A stretch of DNA of 45,166 nt from B10-G9 sp964627755 (lineage in GTDB: Bacteria; Chloroflexota; Anaerolineae; Anaerolineales; UBA11858), in the NCBI GenBank assembly GCA_964627755.1, contig CAZVIH010000024.1, positions 1-45,166 of the forward strand, read 5' to 3'. Position numbers and translations under genes: made by a program. Numbering within the stretch: position 1 is the stretch's first letter; each line of letters begins with the position of its first letter. Shown piece by piece: positions 23,989 through 33,264 of this stretch. Under the pieces are notes generated by a model, which worked only from the letters and a program-made list of their open reading frames with translations, made no database searches and had not been told where the DNA came from.

Positions 23989-25116
23989 TTAAAACGCACC
24001 GGAAAGCAGCATCAATACCACTCCGCCTGCCACCACACTGCCAAGTTGGCCGGCTGTATTAGCACCCATGGCATGCATGAGCAGAAAATTATCCAGGTCG
24101 TATTCTTGGCCCACTTTCTGCACAATCCGGGCAGACATCGGAAAGGCGCTGATACCAGCAGCCCCGATCAGGGGATTGAATTTCTTTCCAGACAGAATAT
24201 ACATCAGTTTGCCCACCAGCAACCCGCCCATGGTATCAAGCACAAATGCCAGCAAGCCCATTCCCAGGATCAAGAGCGTATCACTCTGAATGAAATTATC
24301 TCCCCCCATGGTGCTGCCCACGGTCAAACCCAGAAAAATGGTGGTGACGTTGGCTATTTCATTTTGAGCCGATTTACTTAAGCGGTCCACAACACCGGAT
24401 TCCCGCATCAAGTTGCCAAACATCAGCGTAGCAATCAGCGGTGAGGCTTTGGGTGAAAGCAGGGAAATCACTATGGTAACCAGAATCGGGAACAGGATCT
24501 TCACTGTTTTTGAGACCGGTTTTTCCGTATAGGGCATCTTCACCATACGCTCTTTCTCGGTCGTCAACAAACGCATCACCGGGGGTTGGATGATTGGCAC
24601 CAGGGACATATAACTGTAGGCAGTGACAGCAATCGGTCCCAGCAAATGCGGCGCCAGCCTGGTGGATACATAGATAGCGGTCGGTCCATCAATGGCACCA
24701 ATAATGCCAATCGAAGCAGCCTCATTAAGATTAAATCCAAAATTCAGCGCCAAAATTAATGTGCCAAAGATCCCGATCTGGCCAGCTGCGCCCAGCAAAG
24801 CCATTTTGGGGTTCTCCAGCAGCGGGCCAAAATCGGTCATGGCTCCGATACCTATGAAGATCAATAGCGGGAATAACTCAGTCCTGATACCGGCCTGGTA
24901 GAGCACACCCAGAAACCCACCCTCTGCGGCATCGGTGATCCCGGTGAGCGGCAGGTTTGCCAGAATGGCTCCAAAACCGATGGGCAGCAGCAGTACCGGT
25001 TCAAACTCCTTTTCGATCGCCAGATAGATCAAAACCCCAGCAAGCAGGACCATGATCAGGTTCTTGATTGAAAAAAGAGTCAGAGCTCCAAATAGCGCTG
25101 ATAATTCAGTAGTCAT
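23989..25116 (-). CDS. mmdB: Sodium-pumping decarboxylase beta subunit (MmdB/OadB/GcdB)
   Basis: 375 residues, about ten membrane segments. This subunit decarboxylates carboxybiotin and exports Na+. Conserved blocks are intact: GIIGAIDGPTAIY, TVGSTMGGDNFI, GAAGISAFPMSARIVQK and HAMGANTAGQLGSVVAGG, which include the Asp and Asn/Ser residues of the Na+ channel. It is the last of four genes in the order A-D-C-B known for methylmalonyl-CoA decarboxylase of Propionigenium. Confidence 0.93.
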   Translation of the reverse strand: MTTELSALFGALTLFSIKNLIMVLLAGVLIYLAIEKEFEPVLLLPIGFGAILANLPLTGITDAAEGGFLGVLYQAGIRTELFPLLIFIGIGAMTDFGPLLENPKMALLGAAGQIGIFGTLILALNFGFNLNEAASIGIIGAIDGPTAIYVSTRLAPHLLGPIAVTAYSYMSLVPIIQPPVMRLLTTEKERMVKMPYTEKPVSKTVKILFPILVTIVISLLSPKASPLIATLMFGNLMRESGVVDRLSKSAQNEIANVTTIFLGLTVGSTMGGDNFIQSDTLLILGMGLLAFVLDTMGGLLVGKLMYILSGKKFNPLIGAAGISAFPMSARIVQKVGQEYDLDNFLLMHAMGANTAGQLGSVVAGGVVLMLLSGAF

Positions 25117-25121
25117 AGGGT

Positions 25122-25541
25122 TTATCCGAACCTGAATAAAATCACACCGTATTCAACCGACTGACCCTCAGCGACACATACTTCGGTAATCGTTCCTGCC
25201 TGGGGGGCATGAATGGTGTTTTTCATCTTCATGGCATCGAGAATACAAAGCGGGTCTCCGGCCTTCACCACCTGGCCTGTTCTGACATGAATTCCCACAA
25301 TATCGCCCGGCATGGGTGCTGTCACATCACATGCAGTTCTGGCGGGAATTGAATGAGCTGCCCCTTCAATTGTGGGAATCTCTAAACCAGCATCGTCAGA
25401 TTCTTCTTCCTGATCAAGAACGATCTCAAAACGGCTGCCTTCCACATAGGCTACTATCGGCCGCTGGTTCAGATTTTCCACCTCAACTTGAAATTTCTCA
25501 CCATTTATTGTCACCAAGACCTTGTGAGCAGGTTGGCTCAT
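25122..25541 (-). CDS. mmdC: Biotin carrier subunit of the decarboxylase (MmdC-like)
   Basis: 139 residues. The C-terminal biotinyl domain has the AMKMKN motif with the biotin-accepting Lys105, after TAPMPGDIVGI. The N-terminal 65 residues are a small beta domain and an acidic linker. It carries CO2 as carboxybiotin from the carboxyltransferase to the membrane subunit. ATG 25541 has GGAGAGATT upstream and overlaps the previous stop (ATGA); an in-frame start at 25586 would run into the gamma-subunit gene. Confidence 0.9.
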   Translation of the reverse strand: MSQPAHKVLVTINGEKFQVEVENLNQRPIVAYVEGSRFEIVLDQEEESDDAGLEIPTIEGAAHSIPARTACDVTAPMPGDIVGIHVRTGQVVKAGDPLCILDAMKMKNTIHAPQAGTITEVCVAEGQSVEYGVILFRFG

Positions 25542-25876
25542 AATCTCTCCTTGCCGTGAATCTGGTCCAGTCCTCGCTGCCACCATTTACCAACAGGTTT
25601 TTCCAATTCGCTACCCAGTCCACCTTTTCCGGTAAATGTTCTTTTACTCAATAAAACAGCCACGCCTGCTGCTGCGGCCTTCTTTCGGAGATCTTCCCTG
25701 ACCGGGTCAATTCCAGATAGTGGATTCTTTTCCGTAGGAGCTGGAACAAGCTCTTTTTCTTTTCCCGGGAAGAGGGCTTTCAGCAGCAGGATCAATAAGA
25801 TTAGAATCCCTAAAGCGGAAAATGTGATTAAAATACCAATCCCGCTAAGTGATAATCCCTGTCCAATTTCACTCAA
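25538..25876 (-). CDS. mmdD: Decarboxylase gamma/delta small membrane subunit (OadG/MmdD-like)
   Basis: 112 residues: one N-terminal transmembrane helix (about 13-35, GIGILITFSALGILILLILLL), then a Lys/Pro-rich linker and an acidic-basic tail. This layout is that of OadG/MmdD subunits, which hold the carboxyltransferase to the membrane subunit. It sits between mmdA and the biotin carrier, as in known mmdADCB sets. Confidence 0.78.
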   Translation of the reverse strand: MSEIGQGLSLSGIGILITFSALGILILLILLLKALFPGKEKELVPAPTEKNPLSGIDPVREDLRKKAAAAGVAVLLSKRTFTGKGGLGSELEKPVGKWWQRGLDQIHGKERL

Positions 25877-25893
25877 AAGATTTCTCCTGGCCC

Positions 25894-27459
25894 TTAAACT
25901 GGCATATTGCCATGTTTTTTAGGTCGAGTGCTGCCCTGTTTATTTTTCAGAAGTTCCAGCGCCGCAATCAATTTTGGTCTTGTTTCCGATGGGATCAATA
26001 CCTCATCCACGTGGCCGCTGGCCGCCGCCGGGTAAGGCTTCGAGAATTTTTCTTTGTAGGCTGCCACGTACTCTTCTCTGGCCAGATCCGGATCCTCTGC
26101 TGCTTTGATCTCTTTGCCATATAACACATCCACCGCGCCATCTGCTCCCATCACCGCGATTTCAGCAGTGGGCCAGGCATACACCAGATCCGTGCGAATA
26201 TATTTACTGCTTAATACAATATAGGCGCCGCCATAGGCTTTGCGAACGATCACCGCGATCTTGGGTACAGTGGCTTCTGAATAGGCATAAACGATCTTCG
26301 CGCCGTGGCGAATAATCCCGCCATGTTCCTGGTTTACGCCCGGCAGAAAACCGGGGGTATCAACAAAAGTGACCAGGGGATAGTTATAGGCATCGCAAAA
26401 ACGGATGAACCTGGCAATCTTATCGGAGGAGTTAATATCAAGGACACCTGCCAGGGCATTAGGCTGATTGGCAACCAATCCTACTGCCTGGCCATGTAAT
26501 CGGGCGAAACCTACCAGCGCGTTGGGAGCAAAATCCCGGTGCACCGGGAAGAAACTTCCCTTATCAACCACCCGCTCGATCACCTGAAGCATATCGTAGG
26601 CTTCATCAGTGTCTGTTGGAACCAAACTGTTTAATGCCTGGTCCTGGCGGTAGGGATCATCTGTGGGAGGAGAATAAGGCGGTGGTTCCGCGTTATTTCC
26701 AGGCAGATAACTGAGCAGCAGGCGGGTTAATTTCAAAGCATCTTCTTCAGAGTCCGCTGCAAAATGAGCCACTCCACTTTTGGTGCTGTGCACACCAGCC
26801 CCACCCAAAGACTCAAAATCAACTTCCTCGTGGGTGACCGACTTGATCACTTTCGGTCCTGTGATGAACATATGGCTCATACCGCGGGTCATGACCACAA
26901 AATCCGTCAACCCCGGGGAATAAACCGATCCGCCGGCACAGGGCCCGAGCATAACACTGATCTGGGGAATCACGCCGCTGGCCTGGGTATTGCGCCAAAA
27001 CAATTCTGAATAAGCCGCCAGACTGTAAACCCCCTCTTGAATGCGGGCTCCCACGGAGTCCATCAAACCAACAACCGGAACGCCGGCATCCAGAGCCAGA
27101 TCCAGGATCTTGGCTACTTTCTGCCCCTGGACCTCAGAGAACGATCCCCCCATTACTGTAAAATCCTGCGAAAAGACAGCCACCATCCGACCATCCACTT
27201 TTCCAAATCCCACCACCACGCTGTCTCCGGGAAAACGTTTTTCATCTAATCCGAACTCTTGATGGCGGTGGGTCATCAAAGCATCAACTTCCTGAAAGGA
27301 ACCCTCATCCAATAAGGTCAGGACTCGTTCCCGGGCGGTCATTTTACCCTTATCATGCTGGGCCTTGATCCTTTTTTCCCCACCACCGCTGGCAGTCTGC
27401 CGGCGGATTTCCTCAAGTTCCGAGATCTGATCCTGGCCTGTTTGTTTTTTAGCACCCAT
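25894..27459 (-). CDS. mmdA: Carboxyltransferase subunit of an acyl-CoA decarboxylase (MmdA-like)
   Basis: 521 residues, soluble ACC/PCC-beta-type carboxyltransferase. Two crotonase-like halves are visible: the first with GLMDSVGARIQEGV, GPCAGGSVYSPGLTDF and GGAGVHSTKSGVAH, the second with VDTPGFLPGVNQEHGGIIRHGAK and YGGAYIVLSSK. These match methylmalonyl-/propionyl-CoA enzymes; transfer of CO2 from methylmalonyl-CoA or malonyl-CoA to biotin is expected. It is followed closely by D, C and B subunits and preceded by the molybdenum subunit gene by 20 bases, so it is likely in the same transcript. Confidence 0.92.
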   Translation of the reverse strand: MGAKKQTGQDQISELEEIRRQTASGGGEKRIKAQHDKGKMTARERVLTLLDEGSFQEVDALMTHRHQEFGLDEKRFPGDSVVVGFGKVDGRMVAVFSQDFTVMGGSFSEVQGQKVAKILDLALDAGVPVVGLMDSVGARIQEGVYSLAAYSELFWRNTQASGVIPQISVMLGPCAGGSVYSPGLTDFVVMTRGMSHMFITGPKVIKSVTHEEVDFESLGGAGVHSTKSGVAHFAADSEEDALKLTRLLLSYLPGNNAEPPPYSPPTDDPYRQDQALNSLVPTDTDEAYDMLQVIERVVDKGSFFPVHRDFAPNALVGFARLHGQAVGLVANQPNALAGVLDINSSDKIARFIRFCDAYNYPLVTFVDTPGFLPGVNQEHGGIIRHGAKIVYAYSEATVPKIAVIVRKAYGGAYIVLSSKYIRTDLVYAWPTAEIAVMGADGAVDVLYGKEIKAAEDPDLAREEYVAAYKEKFSKPYPAAASGHVDEVLIPSETRPKLIAALELLKNKQGSTRPKKHGNMPV

Positions 27460-27479
27460 CGTGCCCTACCTTCCGAATA

Positions 27480-29837
27480 TTATTGTTCTTGATCTTTCTC
27501 AGCAGATTCTTTTTCTTCCAGCGCCATATAGATCTTATCCGCTGAAAGGGGCAGATCCGAAAAACGGATGCCCACCGCGTCATATAAGGCATTGGCAATC
27601 GCTGGAGCGGTCTGTACCATCACATGTTCTCCTACGCCTCTGGCGCCCCAGGGACCATCATCAATCGGCGTTTCCACAAAATCCCCATGGATCTTGTGCG
27701 GAATATCGGCAATTGTCGCGATCCGGTAATCTACAAAACTGGGATTGATCACCACTCCGTCCTCATTAAACTTGATTGCCTCATACGCGGAGCTCATGCC
27801 GTGCACAGCACCACCTTCGATCTGGGTCATGATCAGGTCAGGGTTGATGGCCCGACCCACATCATAAACGCTGGCAATATTGAGCACTTCCAGCTGGCCA
27901 GTTTCCAGATCTACTTCCAGATCCACTGCCTGGGCTCCGACCGTATAATGGACTACAGCCCTGGTGCCCTGTCCCGTTTCCGGGTCCAGGTTAGTGACAT
28001 AGGTTGGCATAAAACGGCCCCTTCCTACCACCGGACCGCCTTTCCAACCTTCATAGTTATCGTTGGGCATTCCATAAACGACCATTTTATCCAGGGGCTG
28101 TTCCCGCTCAGATTTGAATGAGATCACAATGCCGTCTTTAATGGTCAAATCTTCGATATCCTCATCCCAGGCATCTGCTACCGTTTCCAGAATTTGGAAG
28201 CGGGCATCCTCGGCTGCCGCTTTGACGGCATTTCCCATCGACCAGGTCAGACGGCTGGCAACAGTCTGCCATTCATAGGGGCTGTACTTGGTATCCAGAG
28301 GAGTTGAGACAGTCACATTCTCATAAGGAACGCCAAGCACATCAGCCGCAATCTGGGCTGCCACGGTAAAGGCGCCCTGTCCGATCTCCTGTCCTCCAAC
28401 TTCCACCTGGAGTGTGGCATCCTCGTTAAAACGAACCACCGCGGCACTGCCCGGATTGGGCGGCATGGCCGGTGCTTTCCACATAATGGCGATACCTTTA
28501 CCACGCTTTTTGTTGGGAGCGGTTGGTTCTTCTTTTTTATCCCATTGGATAGCTTTGGTGACCTTGTTGATGCAAGCATCCAGGTCGATCGGGGTCATTT
28601 TCATCCCGGAGACGATCTCATCATCTGTTCGAACGCAGTTGAGATGCCGGAATTCTGCCGGATCCATTCCCACTTCTTCAGCGAGACGGTCCATGATCTG
28701 CTCCAAACCCCAGTGGATCTCGGGCATGCCAAATCCTCTCATAGCGCTTCCGACTGGATAGTTGGTATACACACATAGAGAATCAGCTTTTACATTGGGT
28801 ACGTCATAAGGGCCGGTGCAGGAATAACCTGCTGCCCGGGCAATATTCACACCGTAATCGTTATATGCTCCACCCCCGAAATAATAGGTCAGCTCCATGG
28901 CCTGCAGGACGCCGTCCTTGTCACAGCCAACTTTGATATCAGAAACCAGGGACTGGCGAACAGAAGTGCCCACAAATTCCTCTTCCCGGGTCAGTCGTAA
29001 TTTCACCGGACGACCTTCCACTGCCTGGGCCATGACCACAGCGCAGGCTTCCATGGTGACACCCGCCTTGCCGCCAAATCCTCCTCCCACCAGCGGAGCT
29101 ATCACCCGCAATTTATTATGGGGAATGCCCAAACCCTGAGCAATCATATCCCGCATGGCAAAGGGAGACTGAGAACTGGCCCAGAGGGTTACCTGGCCAT
29201 TTTTTTCACTTAAAGCTACCGCGGTGTGGGTTTCTATCGGCACATGTTCGATCGGGGGAAGACGGAACCTGCCTTCAGCCACAGCTGCGCAATCGGCAAA
29301 AGCAGCTTCAACATCACCTTTGCGGATCTTAAAATGTTCCGAAATATTCGTTCCCGGTTCAGGAAAAATGAAATTGGCTACTGAATAACTTCCAAGGTCG
29401 GGGTGGATCAAGGGTGCATCTGGTTGAGCTGCCTCAACCGGGTCATAAATAGCCGGAAGCACTTCATACTCAACCTCAACCAACTTAACGGCTTCCAGTG
29501 CGATCGCCTCACTTGTTGCGACCACACCGGCAACAGGTTCCCCGTAAACTCGAACCCTGTCATAAGCAAATATTGGCCGATCGATCAGGTACAGACCCAT
29601 TTTTGCTGTAAGATCTTTCCCGGTTACCACAGCTCTGACACCAGGCAGCGCTTCAGCCTTTTTGGTGTTGATCTTTTTGATCATGGCATGTGAATGAGGG
29701 CTGCGCACCAGGCGGCTGTGCAGCAGGTTTGGTCCAAATTGAATATCATCCACAAATACCGCGCAGCCGGTAACTTTATCCATTACATCAGTACGCGGAA
29801 CACTCGTTCCGACAAGTCCAGATTCAGTGATCGTCAT
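27480..29837 (-). CDS. Molybdenum hydroxylase large subunit (XdhA/xanthine dehydrogenase type)
   Basis: 785 residues, full-length aldehyde oxidase/xanthine dehydrogenase molybdopterin subunit. Molybdopterin contacts include VGGGFGGKAG near residue 250; the active-site loop reads AMRGFGMPE near 365, the xanthine-dehydrogenase form (FRGFG), not the CO-dehydrogenase AYXCSFR form; the catalytic base Glu lies in ARGVGEH near 732. Hydroxylates an N-heterocycle or aldehyde with water as oxygen source. Forms a complex with the FeS and FAD genes just upstream (ATGA overlap with the FeS gene). Contains no in-frame TGA. Confidence 0.92.
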   Translation of the reverse strand: MTITESGLVGTSVPRTDVMDKVTGCAVFVDDIQFGPNLLHSRLVRSPHSHAMIKKINTKKAEALPGVRAVVTGKDLTAKMGLYLIDRPIFAYDRVRVYGEPVAGVVATSEAIALEAVKLVEVEYEVLPAIYDPVEAAQPDAPLIHPDLGSYSVANFIFPEPGTNISEHFKIRKGDVEAAFADCAAVAEGRFRLPPIEHVPIETHTAVALSEKNGQVTLWASSQSPFAMRDMIAQGLGIPHNKLRVIAPLVGGGFGGKAGVTMEACAVVMAQAVEGRPVKLRLTREEEFVGTSVRQSLVSDIKVGCDKDGVLQAMELTYYFGGGAYNDYGVNIARAAGYSCTGPYDVPNVKADSLCVYTNYPVGSAMRGFGMPEIHWGLEQIMDRLAEEVGMDPAEFRHLNCVRTDDEIVSGMKMTPIDLDACINKVTKAIQWDKKEEPTAPNKKRGKGIAIMWKAPAMPPNPGSAAVVRFNEDATLQVEVGGQEIGQGAFTVAAQIAADVLGVPYENVTVSTPLDTKYSPYEWQTVASRLTWSMGNAVKAAAEDARFQILETVADAWDEDIEDLTIKDGIVISFKSEREQPLDKMVVYGMPNDNYEGWKGGPVVGRGRFMPTYVTNLDPETGQGTRAVVHYTVGAQAVDLEVDLETGQLEVLNIASVYDVGRAINPDLIMTQIEGGAVHGMSSAYEAIKFNEDGVVINPSFVDYRIATIADIPHKIHGDFVETPIDDGPWGARGVGEHVMVQTAPAIANALYDAVGIRFSDLPLSADKIYMALEEKESAEKDQEQ

Positions 29838-30310
29838 TGGGCACCTCCCTGATGAGAAGCTTCCATGATGGCATCAATAATGCGCTGGTAGCCTGTGCAG
29901 CGACACAGATTTCCTACCAGGGCTTTTTGGATATCCTCTGTAGTTGGTTTCGGATTTCGCCTGAGCAGGGCTGTGGCCGCCATCAACATACCCGGGGTGC
30001 AGTATCCGCATTGGACCGCATTCAAATCAGCAAAAGCCTGCTGCAGGGGTGTAAGTTTTCCATCGCTGGACAAACCCTCGATGGTGGTTATTTCCCTGCC
30101 ATCCAGTTCCACGGCCAAAACCAGGCAGGAATTCACGGGTTCTCCATCCACCAGAACTGTACAGGCACCGCATTCCCCGGCTTCGCAGCCGTTTTTGGTG
30201 CCAGTCAATCCTAATTGATCCCTTAAGGCATGCAGCAAGGTCATATTGGATGGAACCAGAAGTTCTTCAACATGTCCGTTGACAATTAATGTAATAGTGT
30301 GTTTTGCCAT
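29834..30310 (-). CDS. Molybdenum hydroxylase [2Fe-2S] subunit
   Basis: 158 residues. The N-terminal plant-ferredoxin domain has C42, C47, C50 and C62 (GCEAGECGACTV...SC); the C-terminal helical domain has C101, C104, C136 and C138 (CGYCTPG...CRCTGYQ). It passes electrons from the molybdenum centre to FAD. ATG 30310 fits the conserved N-terminus KHTITLIVNG; the in-frame start at 30358 would overlap the upstream gene. Second gene of the FAD-FeS-Mo set. Confidence 0.92.
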   Translation of the reverse strand: MAKHTITLIVNGHVEELLVPSNMTLLHALRDQLGLTGTKNGCEAGECGACTVLVDGEPVNSCLVLAVELDGREITTIEGLSSDGKLTPLQQAFADLNAVQCGYCTPGMLMAATALLRRNPKPTTEDIQKALVGNLCRCTGYQRIIDAIMEASHQGGAQ

Positions 30311-30339
30311 AGTTTTTCTCTTCTGATGGATAAACAGAA

Positions 30340-31227
30340 TTATTTCAAAATCTCCCAAACCTCTTTTAATCCCTTATAAACCAGGTTGCGAACCATTTTC
30401 TTTTGATAGATAGCTGTTGCTCTTTGGTCTTCAATAGGGGCAGAGATGTTCATCGCGTCTTCAGCAGCTTTAAACAGGATTTTGTCTGTAACAGGGTCCT
30501 GAGCCAGGAAATCTTCTACAGCTGGGACACGATAAGCAGTTGGCGCAGTTGAATTGATCCCGATCCTGAACCGAATCCCTGCTGGGGTGGTTGAATCTGG
30601 AAACGCCAACACTGCAACTCCGACAATTGCCAGATCGCCCATTTTGGATCGGCCAAGTTTATGGTAGCAGCCCACAGCTTTATCTGGTGGAGTGGGGAAC
30701 TGGATTCTTTTCAGGAATTCATCCTTTTCCAGAGCTGTTTTCCCGGGCCCAACCCAGAACTGATCCAGGTTTAACTCCCGTTCGCCGCGGGGATTCTCCA
30801 GGATGGCTTTCCCTTCATAAACCAGGACGGCCGGCGACATATCGGCACTGGGAGAGGCATTGCAGATGTTCCCGCCCAGAGTGGCAAGGTTGCGGAGCTG
30901 ATAATTCCCCACTGTATCCGCTGCCTGGCATAGAACACTATAATATTTCTGCAAATTCGGATGGCTGGCAAGTGCATTTAATGTTACCGCTGCGCCGACT
31001 CTCAAACCATTTTTCCTATCAAATAATATATCCTGTATACCGGGAAGACCTTTTACATTCAGCAAAAATCCCGGTCCTTCTCCCCTGTCGCGCATCTGGA
31101 TGAACAGATCCGTACCCCCCATCAGTAATTTAAGATCATCCCCTTTTTCTTTCATCCAATCAAAGACATCCTGGGAGGTCTCTGCTTTGATATACTCAAA
31201 ATCTGGTAATCCGGGACGAGCCAACAT
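30340..31227 (-). CDS. Molybdenum hydroxylase FAD subunit
   Basis: 295 residues, CoxM/XdhB family. FAD-binding stretches LLMGGTDLFIQM (near residue 45) and LATLGGNICNASPSADM (near 105), then the CO_deh_flav C-terminal domain. The electron acceptor is probably NAD+ or a quinone/ferredoxin. ATG 31227 is preceded by AGGAGG. It is the first gene of a unit that includes the FeS and Mo subunits, and probably the decarboxylase genes. Confidence 0.9.
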   Translation of the reverse strand: MLARPGLPDFEYIKAETSQDVFDWMKEKGDDLKLLMGGTDLFIQMRDRGEGPGFLLNVKGLPGIQDILFDRKNGLRVGAAVTLNALASHPNLQKYYSVLCQAADTVGNYQLRNLATLGGNICNASPSADMSPAVLVYEGKAILENPRGERELNLDQFWVGPGKTALEKDEFLKRIQFPTPPDKAVGCYHKLGRSKMGDLAIVGVAVLAFPDSTTPAGIRFRIGINSTAPTAYRVPAVEDFLAQDPVTDKILFKAAEDAMNISAPIEDQRATAIYQKKMVRNLVYKGLKEVWEILK

Positions 31228-31369
31228 AAGAATTCCTCCTGCCGGTCCTGCGATGATCAATAATAAAGCTTAGATAGAATATCTTTTATTTTTGATCCCT
31301 GTGTTTTTTTGGCAAGCGGGGAAATGCAGCTTTTTAAACCAAAAAAAGGGCTCAAAAAGATAGATTTTG

Positions 31370-31375
31370 ATTATA
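31370..31375 (-). promoter_or_regulatory. Possible -10 element for the FAD-FeS-Mo-decarboxylase unit
   Basis: TATAAT on the - strand, preceded by TG, about 145 bases upstream of the FAD-subunit ATG and just after a small CCCCA/TGGGG hairpin. No strong -35 box. Confidence 0.3.
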
Positions 31376-31431
31376 CACCCCACTAACTGGGGATGGGGGT
31401 TACTAATTTCCTGTTCTCGCTGGTAGCTTGT

Positions 31432-31472
31432 CAAAAAGAAATGGGCATCCGCCCGGGAGGGGATGCCCATTT
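31432..31472 (-). terminator. Intrinsic terminator of the permease gene
   Basis: A perfect 12-bp stem AAATGGGCATCC/GGATGCCCATTT (31439-31472) with a 10-nt loop, followed on the - strand by TTCTTTTTG. It lies 19 bases after the permease stop. Confidence 0.85.
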
Positions 31473-31490
31473 TTAAGACTTTTCGGGGTA

Positions 31491-32843
31491 TTAGAATTCT
31501 GCCGCGTTCGAAGGTTTAAAGATCAAGAAAATCGCATTGATCAGAATACCCAGAACAGCAGCTGTTGCGATGGCAGGTAACCCACTGGGGAAAATGCTCT
31601 GGAAGATGGGGATGGGCAGGAATCCACCAGCATAACCGATATTTCCACCAATGCCAATGACCATGATCACCGCGCCAACGGCCAGGTTGCGGGCAGCGAA
31701 GAGGCTGACATTATTTTCCACCATCAGCGCAATACCCTGCATGCCGATCACACCAAACAGGTAGATGGCCAATCCTCCACTGACTGCCATGGGAACCGTG
31801 GCAACCAAGGCTTCCAGCTTCCCGATGAAGCCCAGCAGCATCGAGATCACACCGGCCATGATCAAAACCGGTCCTGAGTAGTTGAGAGTGATAGCCATCA
31901 GCGAGTTGTTCTCACCGTAGTTGGTGCCGGCCGTGGAACCAAACAGGCCGTTGATGAAGTCACCAATACCATCCAGGATCAGGTTAAAACCGATATACTC
32001 ATCCAGATGATAGGGTTCCTCACCAATTTGTTCGGCGTAGCGGTCTACGTAAAGGCTGATCTGATACAGATGGGCGGTGGATTCCGGGATGGTGGCAATG
32101 GCCATGATGCTGATACTGAATATCGATGTGACTACCATGGCGCCCGTGAAGGTTGGGAAGGTGAAATGAGGCACTACCAACCAATTAGCACCTGCTACAC
32201 TGGATAAATCGATCAATCCTAATGGCCAGGACACAAGATATCCTACAATTGCACCCAGCAGGATGGGGATCATTCCAATAAATCCCTTTCCACGCAGATA
32301 AACGGACATCAGAATGGTGACCAATAGAGTAACTATCGCTACCAGCCAGTTAGCGGCTGCCATATCCAACGCGGCAAATCCAAGACCAAAACCGATGATA
32401 CAGGCTACAGAACCTGTCACGATCGGGGGCAGAACTTTATCAATGGCCGCTTTGCCAACTGCTTTGATGATAAAACCGATGATGATATTGATAACACCTG
32501 TTACGACAATACCAGCCTGCATCAGGCTGATTAGATCGTCGCTTGCTGGAACACCCCACTGGGCATTGGTAATGGCCAGGTAGGCAGTCAGATAACTGAA
32601 GCTGGATCCATAAAAGAGGGGGATGAATTTGCCAATCCGCCATTTAGACAGGATCAACGCCACAATTGTCGCCATACCGGCCACAAACAGCACAGTTGAG
32701 AGATGGAACCCGGTCAATAAGGCACAAAAAGCTGTTGCCGGGAACATAGTCAGCACATGCTGAAAGCCCAAGACAATCATCTTCCCAATTGGTGGAACTT
32801 CGTTGGGGAGATAACCTGGTATTTTCCGATCCTTAATTGCCAT
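31491..32843 (-). CDS. NCS2 family uracil/xanthine permease
   Basis: 450 residues, about 14 membrane segments, nucleobase:cation symporter-2 family (UraA/PbuX type). The N-terminus KMIVLGFQHVLTMFPATAF is the NCS2 signature start; the GSTAGTNYGENNSLMAIT block corresponds to the NCS2 substrate region NTTYGENIG of UraA; the Glu of IATIPESTAH corresponds to a family substrate-binding Glu. The TNYGEN form is closer to uracil permeases than to xanthine permeases, which suggests but does not prove pyrimidine uptake. AAAGGAGAG precedes the ATG. Flanked by terminators on both sides. Confidence 0.9.
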   Translation of the reverse strand: MAIKDRKIPGYLPNEVPPIGKMIVLGFQHVLTMFPATAFCALLTGFHLSTVLFVAGMATIVALILSKWRIGKFIPLFYGSSFSYLTAYLAITNAQWGVPASDDLISLMQAGIVVTGVINIIIGFIIKAVGKAAIDKVLPPIVTGSVACIIGFGLGFAALDMAAANWLVAIVTLLVTILMSVYLRGKGFIGMIPILLGAIVGYLVSWPLGLIDLSSVAGANWLVVPHFTFPTFTGAMVVTSIFSISIMAIATIPESTAHLYQISLYVDRYAEQIGEEPYHLDEYIGFNLILDGIGDFINGLFGSTAGTNYGENNSLMAITLNYSGPVLIMAGVISMLLGFIGKLEALVATVPMAVSGGLAIYLFGVIGMQGIALMVENNVSLFAARNLAVGAVIMVIGIGGNIGYAGGFLPIPIFQSIFPSGLPAIATAAVLGILINAIFLIFKPSNAAEF

Positions 32844-33034
32844 ATATTCTCTCCTTTGGATAATTTATTGAACCTTCTATCAAGATAAATACTGGAAGAG
32901 ATTGTTGCAGGATATTCAGCCACCTCCTTTTCCCAGGCATTATTCCATTATTTCCCACTTGATACTATTAACCCGGCTAGTGATAGTTCGTAATGGTTTT
33001 CCAAACAAAATGTTCTAATCTATTAGATGATTGC

Positions 33035-33059
33035 AAAAAAAAGAACCACAATGTGGTCC
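33035..33059 (-). terminator. Intrinsic terminator, second of two after coxG
   Basis: GGACCAC-ATT-GTGGTTC on the - strand followed by eight T (33042-33035). Confidence 0.8.
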
Positions 33060-33070
33060 TCCTAATAAAC

Positions 33071-33110
33071 AAAAAATGCCCAAGAGAGCGCAACAGCTCC
33101 TGGGCATTTT
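33071..33110 (-). terminator. Intrinsic terminator, first of two after coxG
   Basis: A 10-bp stem AAAATGCCCA/TGGGCATTTT (33073-33082 and 33101-33110) with an inner GAG/CTC pairing, followed by T-rich sequence on the - strand. With the next hairpin it isolates the permease gene from the upstream operon. Confidence 0.8.
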
Positions 33111-33264
33111 AGAAGTTGTAATCTTCTTTTTTTGTTTTTCATTGCATACTTCATTCTAACTAAAGCTAAGTGTTTGTCAATATCAAATTTGGAAAAATGG
33201 CAGGAAAGTAGCAGGTGATCATATTAAAAAGAACAGTCAGGGAGGATTTCAACCACCTTCTTGT

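Larger units (their letters stand above)
32844..33264. other. Intergenic region between CoxG and the permease
   Basis: About 420 bases holding two terminators (33035-33059 and 33071-33110) and a leader of about 190 bases before the permease. A strong AAGGAGGTGG lies about 75 bases before the permease ATG but is not followed by a start codon at the right distance. I searched by eye for purine, xanthine and guanidine riboswitch cores and did not find one. Confidence 0.5.

Noticed and set aside
32844..33000. Possible purine or guanidine riboswitch before the permease gene
   Set aside because: No match to the conserved cores by eye; the strong AAGGAGG there has no start codon at a suitable distance.
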